A stretch of 64,000 nucleotides of DNA from UBA7328 sp002471345. Lineage in GTDB: Bacteria; Bacteroidota; Bacteroidia; Chitinophagales; Saprospiraceae. The notes beneath the pieces are model-generated. The model saw nothing but the letters and a program-made list of their open reading frames with translations. It ran no database searches and was not told the DNA's origin. A program made the translations under genes and the position numbers. The stretch is from the NCBI GenBank assembly GCA_964011275.1, contig CAXGOB010000020.1:1-64000 (forward strand), in the 5' to 3' direction. This document shows positions 1 through 9,169 of this stretch, piece by piece; within the stretch, counting starts at the first letter, position 1, and the number at the start of each line of letters is the position of its first letter.

Positions 1-186
1 CCATTGGTCTCCTTGAATAAGATTATGGACCTTCTTTTCCCATTTTTGTTTGGAAGGTTCTTCCCAATTGGGTAAGTGGTAATGTTGATCTAGATGAATA
101 ACATCGATTCCAAAAAGATTATGAAGCTTTTTGGCAAATGTAGATTTGCCAGCACCACAACATCCTATGACCATGATTCGATTCAT
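1..186 (-). CDS. P-loop NTPase, adenylate kinase / FlaR-like (partial)
   Basis: Only the first 62 codons lie in the window; the gene runs off the left edge. The ATG at 186 is followed at once by a beta strand and a Walker A loop, GCCGAGKST (residues 8-16), so this is a nucleotide-binding P-loop protein. The next segment, with a HLDQHYHLPNW pattern near residue 35-45, matches the small adenylate-kinase-like NTPases often annotated as topology modulation protein or FlaR. These are cytosolic and their real substrate is usually unknown. The catalytic lid and the rest of the protein are outside the window, so the family call rests on the N-terminus only. Confidence 0.7.
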   Translation of the reverse strand, partial: MNRIMVIGCCGAGKSTFAKKLHNLFGIDVIHLDQHYHLPNWEEPSKQKWEKKVHNLIQGDQW

Positions 187-236
187 AGATTAAAGAAACA
201 AAATAGATGTTTAAATTATAGTCAAACCTTAAGGGG

Positions 237-875
237 TCAAACGTCTATCCTGCTCTTTATATACTTAATCTGTCCATTGTGATTAGATTCATGTTCGACC
301 ACATGAAACCATTTGCAGTAATTATTTGTAGGTCCCCAAAACCAACTTTCATCAGGCTTTAAAAGCCAATTGTCATCTTTCTTTTTTAGTTCTTCCAGGC
401 TTTGGTTCCTAACTCTATCTAGTTTTTCTAAATAAAAATCTAATGAATTGCCTTTAATCTCATTTCTACCAGTATCACCCAAATTCATGGCCATATCAAA
501 CTCCTTGGTATCGGCAGCAGGCCAATCTCCCCAATCTTTTCCATCAAGTGTATTTAGTTGGTAAAATCTTTCAGTTGCTGCTAAATGCCATAGCATCGCA
601 CCAATTGAATTTGAGTTTTCATCATGGAGATAATCTAACTCTGCAATAGAAAGGCCTTCTACAGGACGTAAAATGGTGCTTCTCATCCAATTCATCATCG
701 ATACCAAGGCGCCCACGTGAGGAGTGTAACCTTCTTTAGGACCTATGATATTCTCCTCAGATAGTGCTGTTTTTGTCCCACAAGGATCGTTTTGAAAAGG
801 TGAGTTGAATAAGGCAGAAGTGGCTATCGCTGCAGTCGCACCTTTTTTGATAAATGATCTTCTGTTTTTGAACAT
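237..875 (-). CDS. DinB-fold protein with Tat-type signal
   Basis: A 212-residue protein. The N-terminus NRRSFIKKG followed by an Ala-rich hydrophobic stretch (residues 4-25) looks like a twin-arginine export signal. The rest fits the DinB/YfiT four-helix metal-binding fold: a WHLAATE segment near residue 97 supplies one histidine, and the C-terminal helix HVVEHESNHNGQIKYIK supplies His191, His195 and His199. DinB-fold proteins bind a divalent metal; many are thiol or other small-molecule transferases, but exported members have no settled role. A second, broken DinB-fold gene lies 400 bases downstream, so the pair may be an old duplication. Function beyond metal binding is not visible. Confidence 0.8.
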   Translation of the reverse strand: MFKNRRSFIKKGATAAIATSALFNSPFQNDPCGTKTALSEENIIGPKEGYTPHVGALVSMMNWMRSTILRPVEGLSIAELDYLHDENSNSIGAMLWHLAATERFYQLNTLDGKDWGDWPAADTKEFDMAMNLGDTGRNEIKGNSLDFYLEKLDRVRNQSLEELKKKDDNWLLKPDESWFWGPTNNYCKWFHVVEHESNHNGQIKYIKSRIDV

Positions 876-1018
876 CTTGGATGATAATATTGGTGAAGCT
901 CTAATTTAGAACCTGAAAAATTATGAACTGTGAAGATTATGTTATTGTAAAAATTGAGGTGATTATTTGACCTAGTATTTAATTTCAAAGATTGATTCTA
1001 CAAGATAAATAGTCATAA

Positions 1019-1264
1019 TTATTCCTCTTCATCATCATCCAGTCGGTCTACCAAATTGAGTACCCATTGAATTACCTTAGGACTCAAGTATTTAGCTATA
1101 CCTGCTTTACGTTGGGCTGATTTTAGAATGTTGATATTCTTATAACCAATGCTTCTCTCCTCTGCAATATCAATATAATCTTGCCATTCATCTGCAGTAT
1201 ACATGTTGAACTGTCCTCTCATTATATCGAGATCAGTAGGGTCATTGATGTCGTATTGTGGCAT
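1019..1264 (-). CDS. Hypothetical small acidic-tailed protein
   Basis: An 81-residue protein I do not recognise. It starts MPQYDINDPTD, has no signal peptide or membrane segment, is predicted by eye to be helical, and ends with an acidic run DRLDDDEEE. It lies between two DinB-fold genes on the same strand, 28 bases beyond the end of the broken one. Codon pattern and length look like a real small gene, but nothing in the sequence points to a function. Confidence 0.55.
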   Translation of the reverse strand: MPQYDINDPTDLDIMRGQFNMYTADEWQDYIDIAEERSIGYKNINILKSAQRKAGIAKYLSPKVIQWVLNLVDRLDDDEEE

Positions 1265-1291
1265 GTTGTTATTTAATATGAAGCCTCAAAA

Positions 1292-1762
1292 CTAAGAATT
1301 TGCCATTAACTTTCTTATTAATACTATTTGGTCTAAATGGTAGTACCCATGTTCTATGATTGCTTCAATATTTCTTTTCTAAGAGCCATGTTTTTTATCC
1401 TCAAAATGAGTTTGCCATTTGCTTTCTTCTACATGACCAATTGCTTCTGTGAAGGCTTCAGAATTCTCAATAAGTCTAGTTTTAAGATCCTTCCAGTCTT
1501 TATCTGAAGATAGTTTTAGCATATTAAAACTATACTTATCCTTTATATCTAATGATCCACCTTTAAGAACTTTAAGCACACCTTTTATGTAATAATCGAC
1601 ATGAAATGTAAGTGCTGCTATAGAATTTAAATTATTTACTTTCTTGATTGATTCCTTAAATGTGACTTGCTCTAATTGATCTTTAAAATTAGTGAAGGCT
1701 ATCAGTTTACCTGAAAGCATGACCTCCTTGAAACGATTTGAAAGTTGGTTTGATGTAGTCAT
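1292..1762 (-). pseudogene. DinB-fold gene interrupted by an in-frame TAG
   Basis: The open frame from the ATG at 1762 stops at TAG (1379-1381) after 127 codons. Reading straight on in the same frame gives 28 more codons, RNIEAIIEHGYYHLDQIV and following, up to a second TAG at 1292-1294. That tail is the typical C-terminal metal-binding helix of DinB-like proteins, with the HGYYHLDQI histidines. The gene is therefore a full-length (about 156-residue) DinB-fold gene split by one nonsense codon. Without the tail the protein lacks part of its metal site and is probably inactive. A sequencing error at one base is the alternative. Confidence 0.75.
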
Positions 1763-1795
1763 ATAAGTTTGGTTGAAAAAAGAAATTATAGAGAT

Positions 1796-2875
1796 TTAAT
1801 CCAAAGCATTCTTAACCTCCTGAGTCAAACCATCCTTATGCATTAGGACCGAAATAGTTTTAAGCAGTAAGGCTTTTTTTGACATGAACACATATCCCCC
1901 CATATCATTTTCTCCTTCAGAATTTTTCATTAAATAGAAATCTTTGCCAGCCTTGTTCTTTGCCATGCCAATGATATGCATATTATGATCGTCAGTAGTA
2001 GTGCCTTTTACAAAATGGGTTTGCCTTAACTCTTGAGTCACAGCATTATCTTCTTCTTCCTGAGTAAGTAACATTAATCCTTTTGAATAATCAAATCGGG
2101 CTTCATCCGCATCTCCATCCCATGCAATACTATAACCCGATTGAATAGCATTATCTATTACTTTTTCAAAGTCATTAGGAGGTAAATTCAGATAGTCATT
2201 ATTATTCCAGTTTGCTGGAATGTTGAGAGGAGTCATTTTGTAAAATGGTAAATGAGAAAAACTGGTTATTTCTAAATAATCCGCTCTGTTAATTCCTATT
2301 TTTTTTTGAGCAAAAGTCTGAGGCGTATACTTTTCTCCTTCATATGTGAAGGTGTCAGGAGCGCTGCCAATATATGCATCAAGCACACCTTCAATACTCT
2401 TTTTCCAGCTATTTGGTTTGATACGACCATAACCGGATTTGCCAATTGAGATCGCCATTCTTCGTAAGAGGTCATCTATTTCTAAATGATCATGTTGCCA
2501 ATCTCCATCAATAATGCCGTTGTAGACACTCTCAGGAACAGCTCCGTATTTTGCATATGCATCTAATGCGCTAAAAGTGAGGTCTCCTCCATTAAAAAAG
2601 CTATTACCTTTCTTTTCAATAAAATTTTGTGCTTTCCCTAGATAAGTAGGTGTAACGTAGTAAATAGGAGATATAATCACAGTATCCATTCCCAATCTCA
2701 ATGCCTCTGTTTCAATAAATGAGAAAGTAGTAAAACTCCAACATGTACCTGAAGACATTTGATTCTTTAGCGGGGTGGATTTAACAAGTTCCGTTATTTG
2801 AAAATCATCAAAACTTTGGGCGTGATTAAAATTTATAGACAAGACTATTATAAGAAGAGAAAAAATAGATTTCAT
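1796..2875 (-). CDS. Secreted C1-family cysteine peptidase (bleomycin hydrolase-like)
   Basis: About 359 residues when started at the ATG at 2875, which gives a normal signal peptide (MKSIFSLLIIVLSINFNHAQ); the longer frame to 2896 adds seven hydrophobic residues and is less likely. The active-site block SSGTCWSFTTF places the catalytic cysteine near residue 45. The histidine block DDHNMHIIG and the asparagine in YLMKNSEGEN lie near the C-terminus, in the order expected for papain-like peptidases of the PepC/bleomycin hydrolase branch. The signal peptide puts it in the periplasm or outside, unlike the cytosolic PepC. Secreted relatives are common in Bacteroidota and probably degrade peptides. 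The 58-base gap to the DUF819 gene upstream allows co-transcription. Confidence 0.85.
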   Translation of the reverse strand: MKSIFSLLIIVLSINFNHAQSFDDFQITELVKSTPLKNQMSSGTCWSFTTFSFIETEALRLGMDTVIISPIYYVTPTYLGKAQNFIEKKGNSFFNGGDLTFSALDAYAKYGAVPESVYNGIIDGDWQHDHLEIDDLLRRMAISIGKSGYGRIKPNSWKKSIEGVLDAYIGSAPDTFTYEGEKYTPQTFAQKKIGINRADYLEITSFSHLPFYKMTPLNIPANWNNNDYLNLPPNDFEKVIDNAIQSGYSIAWDGDADEARFDYSKGLMLLTQEEEDNAVTQELRQTHFVKGTTTDDHNMHIIGMAKNKAGKDFYLMKNSEGENDMGGYVFMSKKALLLKTISVLMHKDGLTQEVKNALD

Positions 2876-2954
2876 TCCAATTATTATTAGATTCAAAAAC
2901 TATTAAAAGAACTAAAGAAATTTGCAGAAGTTGCTTGTCAATCTCATTTTTGAT

Positions 2955-4097
2955 TTATGTATTGAAAAGTGTGAATAGATATATAGTCAGCATGCCCCAA
3001 TAAGTCCCAGTTACCATGCTCAGGATTGACAACAATATTGCATGAGGCATCCATTCTTCATTATAGGCTTTGGTGACCGCAGGAGCTGTGGATATTCCAC
3101 CTACATTAGCCATACTTGCAATAGGGACCCAAGCCATATTAAGTTTAAGAATATATGCAGTTATCATCATAATGATATAATGAGAAATAAGCCAAAGAAC
3201 GGAGAACAGAATGACCTCTAAAGGAATACTGAAATTGGAAAAATTGAGTTTTAGACCTAAAATGGCCATGATGGTAATGATGAGATACCCTCCACCTTTG
3301 ATCATTAAGCCATGATTCCAAAACTTGACTATATTTCCTAGAATGAGCCCAATAATGGAGAGTAAAACGATTTTAAATAAAAATGATTCAACAAAAAAGT
3401 AGCTCAACACAACTACGATAATACATGTGCTTAAAGTGATAAAAGAATATGCAGGTCCATTCTGATGCAGGTTAATTGTATCAGGAATGAAGTCCTGAAT
3501 GGTATCTTGAATATTAAAAAATGAGTTTACAGCGTCACTTCTTTTTATTTTCTGAAACATGAAAATTGTCCAAATGTTAACCAAGACATTATCCATTACT
3601 AAAATGACCAGAAAAATAGATTCACTGGCACCTGATAGCTCTTTTAAAATGAGCATACTAGTACTTCCTCCTATCCAACTTCCTACCAAGGTGACCAATC
3701 CTCTCCAATATTCCTCGCCTATAATTTGATCTGTAAAAGAGGTGGTGAATAAAGAGAATATACCGAGTAAGACCAAAGGCATGATTGCTACAGTTAATGA
3801 ACCACTTAGGAAGACCAAAATGGGCCTCATGCCAACTGCTTTAAGCTGCCTGAAAGAAAGAGCACTCATTACAAAAATGATCGCCATAGGCATGATAAAA
3901 TCTTTGCTATATCTGTGGAGAATGACATTTGAAAGATCCAATTGAAAAAGATGTGTTACAAGGGCTGGAATGACATAAGCAAATAGTATGGCAGGAATCC
4001 ATTTAAGAATTCTTTGAACGATAGCAAATTTGTTTCGATCTAGAACTAGCACAGATATTACTGTTAGAATTACAAGTACAACACTGAATATGTCCAC
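2955..4097 (-). CDS. DUF819 (YjcL-like) integral membrane protein
   Basis: A 380-residue protein with about ten hydrophobic segments spread over the whole length. The segment LVGSWIGGSTSMLILKE followed by VILVMDNVLVNIW is the typical core of the DUF819 family, where a glycine-rich loop precedes a conserved Asp-Asn pair. A second symmetrical motif, ASMANVGGISTAPAV, lies near the C-terminus, which suggests an inverted-repeat transporter fold. The family sits in the cytoplasmic membrane; substrates are not established. It precedes the secreted peptidase on the same strand, so uptake of a product released by that enzyme is possible but only inferred. Confidence 0.8.
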   Translation of the reverse strand: MDIFSVVLVILTVISVLVLDRNKFAIVQRILKWIPAILFAYVIPALVTHLFQLDLSNVILHRYSKDFIMPMAIIFVMSALSFRQLKAVGMRPILVFLSGSLTVAIMPLVLLGIFSLFTTSFTDQIIGEEYWRGLVTLVGSWIGGSTSMLILKELSGASESIFLVILVMDNVLVNIWTIFMFQKIKRSDAVNSFFNIQDTIQDFIPDTINLHQNGPAYSFITLSTCIIVVVLSYFFVESFLFKIVLLSIIGLILGNIVKFWNHGLMIKGGGYLIITIMAILGLKLNFSNFSIPLEVILFSVLWLISHYIIMMITAYILKLNMAWVPIASMANVGGISTAPAVTKAYNEEWMPHAILLSILSMVTGTYWGMLTIYLFTLFNT

Positions 4098-4321
4098 ACT
4101 AGAAAAAATTGATCAAAATCCAGATCAAAGTAGGAATTTCTCAATTCGTAGAATAATTCAATTCAAGAATTGATAATGGAAATTTGAATTGTTGATTCAC
4201 TTCTATTTTGTGAAGCTCCAATTGCTCTATCATTAGGAGCTTCAGGTTTTGTTGATCCCAATCAATCTGAAAGGGTTCCTTCCGCTTTTATTTCCGAAGC
4301 TGATATTTAAAGAAAATTATA

Positions 4322-6850
4322 TTAACCCACTTCTTTTCTCAACACTTCTAATGGTGATTTATTCAAAACCTCACGGCTATTCATCAATCCAATGAACATT
4401 GTAAGCGCAGTTACAATCACAAACATTAATACTATTGGTGTCCAAAGAATGCTATAGTCAATTTCAAACATAAACTTAGCTAATAGGAAACTTGCAATTA
4501 GTGCAAGGACTATTCCTGTCATAGCAGATAAAGATCCAAGTAGAGCATATTCTACTAAGTTGATTCTAAATATTTGTCTTCGACTAGCACCTATAGTTCG
4601 CAGCAATACACTCTCTTTTACTCTTTGGAACTTGCTGAGAATCAAAGAACTGAGTAATACTAGAAAACCAGTAAGAATGCTAAAACCTGCCATAAACTTG
4701 ATGATATAACTCACCTTGCTCAAAATGTCATTAAGGGTAGCTAATATGCTCCCAAGATCAATGAGCGATACATTCGGGAATGTTTTCACTACTTCATTTC
4801 GATAAGAAGCAGTAGTCTGTGCATCAGGAGATTTAGTAACTAAAACTTCGAATTGCGGTGCTCTTTCTAATACTCCTCTAGGAAATAAGACAAAGAATCT
4901 TGTTGACATTGAGTTGAATTCTATTTCTCTTATACTGCCTACATACGTTTTAATTCTTGCCCCTTGTACATTCCATACTAGTTCATCTCCAATCTCTACA
5001 TCAAGAGATCTTTTAAAATTACTGGCCAATGAGATGAATATAGAATCTCCACTCTCTACATTTCCGGTAAAAGTTCCTTCTATTAGTTTTTCTGACTCAG
5101 TGAGTGTATCTCTATAGGTTACTCTTGTTTCTCTATTGATAGTCCACCTTCTTGCTGTGCGTGCAGTATCCGCTAACCAATCTGTTCTGCTCCTTCCTTT
5201 CCAGCCGTCTAACCTCATGGTGACTATAGGTACTTGCTGGATAACAGGAAGGTCATAAGACTCAGTAATTTCTGCGAGTCTATTGCTCTGCTCTTTTTCT
5301 ATACCATAGAGTATCATATTTGGTTGATTACCTGCATCCATTCCAGACACATTTTTGAGTAATAATCCTTGTATGATAAAAAGTGTAGCCAAGACCACAG
5401 TACCTAAACCTATCGAAGTGAGGAGTGTTTTTGTTTGGTTATTAGGCCTATACAAATTTGAAAGTCCTTGGCGGAAAATAAAAGACCATGATCTTGGCAA
5501 GTATTTCCTTACTGTCCATGTGACTACTGCAGCTACTCCGTATAGGATTCCAAAAGCAGCAGCTAACCCAAGTGTAAATATTAAGGAGTCCTGAATACTG
5601 TCCGTGAGAGAATATAAAAATCCAACAATACTCAATACTATGCCCGAATACGCAGCCCATTTTAAATAATCACGTTTTGCGACATCTTCTTCAAAAGAAG
5701 CTCTTAATGTTCTCAGTGGACTCACATTTCTAATAGCCAAAAGTGGAATTAGAGCGAATAGAATTGATACAATAAGTCCTATGACAAGTCCTTGGGTAAT
5801 AGCTTTCCACGAGATTTCCATATTGACTTCATAGGGTAGGAAATCTCCTAATACAACTGGGAGATAAACTTGTATAGCACTGCCTAATGCAGCACCTATA
5901 ACCACACCTATAAAGCCTAATGTGACTATCTGAATGAAGTAAATCAAAAAAGCGTGATTCCCTTTCATTCCTAGACATCTGAAAACAGCAATTGAAGACA
6001 TTTTTTCTCTTACATAGATCATAACGCTACTTGCCACACCTATACATCCAAGAAGCAATGCTACAAGGGCTACGAGATTTAAAAATGAATTGAGGTTAGT
6101 GAAAGCTTCATTTAAGTTTTCTCTTTGATCTTCCATAGTGGTGATACGGAAAGTCTCGTTCCTAAATGTTTCACGGCGCGCATCCTCCCATTCATCAGCA
6201 TCAAATCCTTCTGGCAATTTAAAATAGTAGCCATAATCAACCATACTCCCTTGCTGAATCAACTCCGTCTCATCAAGATGTTTTTTAGCAATATAAATAG
6301 TAGGAGCAAATGATGATCCAGCACCTAAACTTCCAAAGACATTTTTCAATGATCCTCCTATTTCGAAAGTAGCCTGTCCTAATTTTATCTCATCACCCGG
6401 GCTAAGATTAAATTGGAGCATCATAGATTCTTCTACAAGTGCAGTTCTATTATTTTTAAAATCTTTACCCGCTTCTGGAGGAACAGTTATAAGTTTTCCA
6501 TAATATGGAAAATCACCTTCTAATCCTTTTACCCTAACGAATTGACTCTCTTCTGATTTAGGTAGAAACGACATGGAAAACAGCTCAATTTCAGTCGATT
6601 TTGGTCCTTCTAATGAATCCATCATTAACTGAAGAGACTCCAGTGCTGGTCGATCCCCAGATATGACCATGTCAGCACCTAGGAGCGTTTTGGATTGTTC
6701 GTTTACATCTTTTACAAGATTGTGATTAAATGAATTAATGGCTACTAAAGCAGCAATACCACAAATGATAGAGGACATAAACAAGGCAAGCTTACCTCTG
6801 TTCTTTCGACTGTCTCTAAGAGCTGTTTTGAGGATGAATGATAATTTCAT
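4322..6850 (-). CDS. ybbP: FtsX-family ABC transporter permease (YbbP-like)
   Basis: An 842-residue permease. It has an N-terminal transmembrane helix (residues about 20-40), a large extracytoplasmic domain, three or four FtsX-type helices around residues 255-370, a further cluster of helices (about 395-490), a second extracytoplasmic domain, and three closing helices. This doubled layout of eight to ten helices is that of YbbP, not of the four-helix LolC/E type. It follows the ATPase gene by 16 bases on the same strand, and the pair faces tesA, the same arrangement as tesA / ybbA-ybbP in E. coli. The pair is thought to act in envelope transport or lipid release; the substrate is unproven. 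Confidence 0.85.
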   Translation of the reverse strand: MKLSFILKTALRDSRKNRGKLALFMSSIICGIAALVAINSFNHNLVKDVNEQSKTLLGADMVISGDRPALESLQLMMDSLEGPKSTEIELFSMSFLPKSEESQFVRVKGLEGDFPYYGKLITVPPEAGKDFKNNRTALVEESMMLQFNLSPGDEIKLGQATFEIGGSLKNVFGSLGAGSSFAPTIYIAKKHLDETELIQQGSMVDYGYYFKLPEGFDADEWEDARRETFRNETFRITTMEDQRENLNEAFTNLNSFLNLVALVALLLGCIGVASSVMIYVREKMSSIAVFRCLGMKGNHAFLIYFIQIVTLGFIGVVIGAALGSAIQVYLPVVLGDFLPYEVNMEISWKAITQGLVIGLIVSILFALIPLLAIRNVSPLRTLRASFEEDVAKRDYLKWAAYSGIVLSIVGFLYSLTDSIQDSLIFTLGLAAAFGILYGVAAVVTWTVRKYLPRSWSFIFRQGLSNLYRPNNQTKTLLTSIGLGTVVLATLFIIQGLLLKNVSGMDAGNQPNMILYGIEKEQSNRLAEITESYDLPVIQQVPIVTMRLDGWKGRSRTDWLADTARTARRWTINRETRVTYRDTLTESEKLIEGTFTGNVESGDSIFISLASNFKRSLDVEIGDELVWNVQGARIKTYVGSIREIEFNSMSTRFFVLFPRGVLERAPQFEVLVTKSPDAQTTASYRNEVVKTFPNVSLIDLGSILATLNDILSKVSYIIKFMAGFSILTGFLVLLSSLILSKFQRVKESVLLRTIGASRRQIFRINLVEYALLGSLSAMTGIVLALIASFLLAKFMFEIDYSILWTPIVLMFVIVTALTMFIGLMNSREVLNKSPLEVLRKEVG

Positions 6851-6866
6851 AGAAGGGCTTTTTGAG

Positions 6867-7550
6867 TTATTTGTTTGATTTGTCTTCTATGATTTTTCCG
6901 CCTCTCAATTTGATGATTCTATCTGTTTTGGCTGCAAGTTCTCCATCATGAGTCACAATAATTAATGTGGTTCCTTCTTGCTCGTTAAGTTCAAAAAGTA
7001 ACTGTTCTACTTTTCCTCCCGTGTCGTCATCAAGATTCCCTGTGGGCTCATCAGCAAAAAGAATTTGTGGTGCATTGCTAAATGCTCTGGCAAGAGATAC
7101 TCTCTGCTGTTCTCCTCCTGACAGCTGAGAAGGGTAGTGGTCCATTCTGCCTCCCAATCCTACTCTTTCTAATAGTGAAGATGCTCTTTCTTCTATATCA
7201 GATTTACCTTGAAGTTCCAATGGAATCATTACATTTTCCAAAGCAGTAAGTGTTGGGATCAGCTGAAAATTTTGGAAAATGAATCCAACACTTTTATTAC
7301 GGACAGCAGCTTTTTCGTCTTCTGATAAATTGCTTAGTTCTGATCCAGCCAATGTAACGGTACCTGTAGTTGATTTGTCCAATCCTGCACATAGCCCAAG
7401 AAGGGTAGTTTTTCCACTTCCTGAAGGGCCTACAATGGCTACTTTTTCTCCTTTATCTATAGAAAAAAGTATTTCAGATAAAACGGTTAGTTCTTTAGAA
7501 CCGCTTTTATATACTTTTGATAGATTATTAACCTTTAATATTTCTTGCAT
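6867..7550 (-). CDS. ybbA: ABC transporter ATPase (YbbA/LolD-like)
   Basis: A 227-residue nucleotide-binding subunit, close in length to E. coli YbbA. It shows Walker A GPSGSGKTTL (about residue 40), Q-loop FQNFQLIP (about 92), signature LSGGEQQRVSLARA (about 142), Walker B ILFADEPTGNLD (about 164) and the switch histidine in IIVTHD (about 202). The LSGGEQQRV form and the small size place it in the MacB/LolD/YbbA branch that works with FtsX-type permeases. It lies directly upstream of its permease and divergently from tesA with only about 57 bases between the two start codons, so the two promoters must overlap in that short gap. Confidence 0.92.
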   Translation of the reverse strand: MQEILKVNNLSKVYKSGSKELTVLSEILFSIDKGEKVAIVGPSGSGKTTLLGLCAGLDKSTTGTVTLAGSELSNLSEDEKAAVRNKSVGFIFQNFQLIPTLTALENVMIPLELQGKSDIEERASSLLERVGLGGRMDHYPSQLSGGEQQRVSLARAFSNAPQILFADEPTGNLDDDTGGKVEQLLFELNEQEGTTLIIVTHDGELAAKTDRIIKLRGGKIIEDKSNK

Positions 7551-7607
7551 GCTTTGTAAAATAGCCTAAGTGGCGAGTCTGTTTAATAATTGAATTCAAA
7601 AAATAAA

Positions 7608-8297
7608 ATGCGAAAATATAACTACTGTTGGTTTCTAGTAATTTGTATCATCATTTCATGCAACAATAAACCAAATAAAGCCGAACATGTTGCTGAGAAT
7701 CCTACTAATGTGGCTAATACATCGACTGAAGTGAAGAAAAAGCAACCTCAGAAGACCATACTTTTTTTTGGTGATAGTCTCACTGCTGGATATGGTCTGG
7801 ATGAAGAAGAGTCCTTCCCTTCACTCATACAAGATAGATTGGACTCTTTATCATTAGAATACGTGAGTGTAAATGGAGGACTTAGTGGAGAAACGACCGC
7901 TGGAGGAAAGGGTAGAATTAATTGGGTACTTGAGCAACCAGTGGACATTTTTGTCCTTGAATTAGGTGCCAATGATATGCTAAGAGGACTAGATATCAAT
8001 TCTACTCGTCAAAATTTGAAAGACATCTTAGATGTTGTGCAGAGTAAATATCCTGAAGCGAAAATAATCATTGCAGGTATGCTCGCTCCCCCTAATATGG
8101 GTGCTGAATATGCTTTTGAGTTTCAGTCTATATTTTCAGATTTAGCTTCCGAGTATAAAGCAGGACTAATACCTTTTCTCCTGAGTGGCCTTGAAACTCG
8201 TCCCGACCTTTTCTTAGGAGATGGAAAGCATCCAAATACTGATGGGCAGAAAGTGGTAGTAGAGAATGTATGGAAGGTATTGAAGGACTATTTATAG
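7608..8297 (+). CDS. tesA: SGNH esterase / thioesterase I-like lipoprotein
   Basis: The ATG at 7608 is chosen over the TTG at 7590 because it gives a clean lipoprotein signal, MRKYNYCWF through CIIISC, with the lipobox cysteine near residue 18. The mature protein carries the SGNH blocks: FGDSLTAGYGLDEEESFP (block I, nucleophile Ser about residue 57), GGLSGETTAGG (block II, Gly), LGANDMLRG (block III, Asn) and LGDGKHPNTDG (block V, Asp and His). This is the TesA/arylesterase subfamily, which hydrolyses thioesters, esters and lysophospholipids in the periplasm. A 30-residue Asn/Lys/Glu-rich linker separates lipid anchor and enzyme. It is divergent from ybbA-ybbP, as in E. coli, which suggests a shared job in envelope lipid metabolism. 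Confidence 0.9.
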   Translation: MRKYNYCWFLVICIIISCNNKPNKAEHVAENPTNVANTSTEVKKKQPQKTILFFGDSLTAGYGLDEEESFPSLIQDRLDSLSLEYVSVNGGLSGETTAGGKGRINWVLEQPVDIFVLELGANDMLRGLDINSTRQNLKDILDVVQSKYPEAKIIIAGMLAPPNMGAEYAFEFQSIFSDLASEYKAGLIPFLLSGLETRPDLFLGDGKHPNTDGQKVVVENVWKVLKDYL

Positions 8298-8319
8298 AAT
8301 TAATAAATAATTGGAATTG

Positions 8320-8823
8320 ATGAAATTCTTCTCTTTAATAATAACTATCTCATTAGGAATATTTTTTTCATCACTTCATGCTCAGCCACTTTGTGAAACC
8401 CTCACAAATAACTCATGGAAAGGTGAAGGGAAACTGATGGGCATGAATGCGGAATTCCAGATGGACTGGACTTTAGCACTTGATGAAAAATTTATGCATT
8501 TAGATTTTCATAATAAAATGATGATCCCTGATCGAGAACCAATGATTTTCAAAGCTCAGGCTTATTATCGTATTGCCAATGACTCAATTGTAGATGGGCA
8601 ATGGTTTGATTCAAGAGGCTATATTTTACCACTTAAAGGAACTATCAGCGATAATGAATTGGTCATTTATTGGGGAGATGAAAAATCACCTGAATCAGGA
8701 AAGACGACTTACACTTCATTAGAAAATGGAAGTATAAAAACTGTTGATTATATCTCTAACGAGAGCGGATATGGCCAATTCGGAGAGGCTATATATCAAA
8801 AACATGCTAAAGGAGAAGATTGA
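8320..8823 (+). CDS. Secreted DUF1579-like hypothetical protein
   Basis: The start is set at the ATG at 8320 (MKFFSLIITISLGIFFSS...HAQ), giving a signal peptide and a 167-residue protein; the TTG nine bases earlier is weaker. The mature part begins with a segment containing WKGEGKLMGM and has alternating beta strands with motifs such as DWTLALDEKFMHLDF and YYRIANDSIVDGQWFDSRG. This resembles lipocalin-like beta-barrel proteins of the DUF1579 kind. It lies 22 bases after tesA on the same strand and may share its transcript. No catalytic residues can be named. Confidence 0.6.
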   Translation: MKFFSLIITISLGIFFSSLHAQPLCETLTNNSWKGEGKLMGMNAEFQMDWTLALDEKFMHLDFHNKMMIPDREPMIFKAQAYYRIANDSIVDGQWFDSRGYILPLKGTISDNELVIYWGDEKSPESGKTTYTSLENGSIKTVDYISNESGYGQFGEAIYQKHAKGED

Positions 8824-8934
8824 CAGGCTTGTTCACTCTAATGTGAACTTATATATCTAAACATATAGACTAAAGTTAATATCTGATCAAGCCATTTTTA
8901 TACTCTTTCATGAATGTCTAGAATCTATATTGGA

Positions 8935-9050
8935 ATTGAGAATGTGCTTCTTACAATTTTGAAGGATTGTGCTTAGAATAGATTACTTATTTATATCATA
9001 AAGTAACCTCTAATGACGTCCCACAACTTTCTAAAGAGCACATTCTCAAT
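8935..9050. repeat. 14-bp inverted repeat flanking about 90 bases
   Basis: ATTGAGAATGTGCT at 8935-8948 recurs as its exact reverse complement at 9037-9050. The spacer and surroundings are non-coding in all frames as far as I can see. It could be a remnant of a small non-autonomous element or a chance palindrome in decayed sequence; no target-site duplication was recognised. Confidence 0.4.
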
Positions 9051-9169
9051 CTTCTGAAAGCAACGATTTAAATCAACAAGTTAAGTTGATACAAAATCTG
9101 CACTTGAATCAAAATCAGATTTTGAATTTGAAGATGTTTTTTTAATTGTTCCCAAAAACGCTTTTCACT

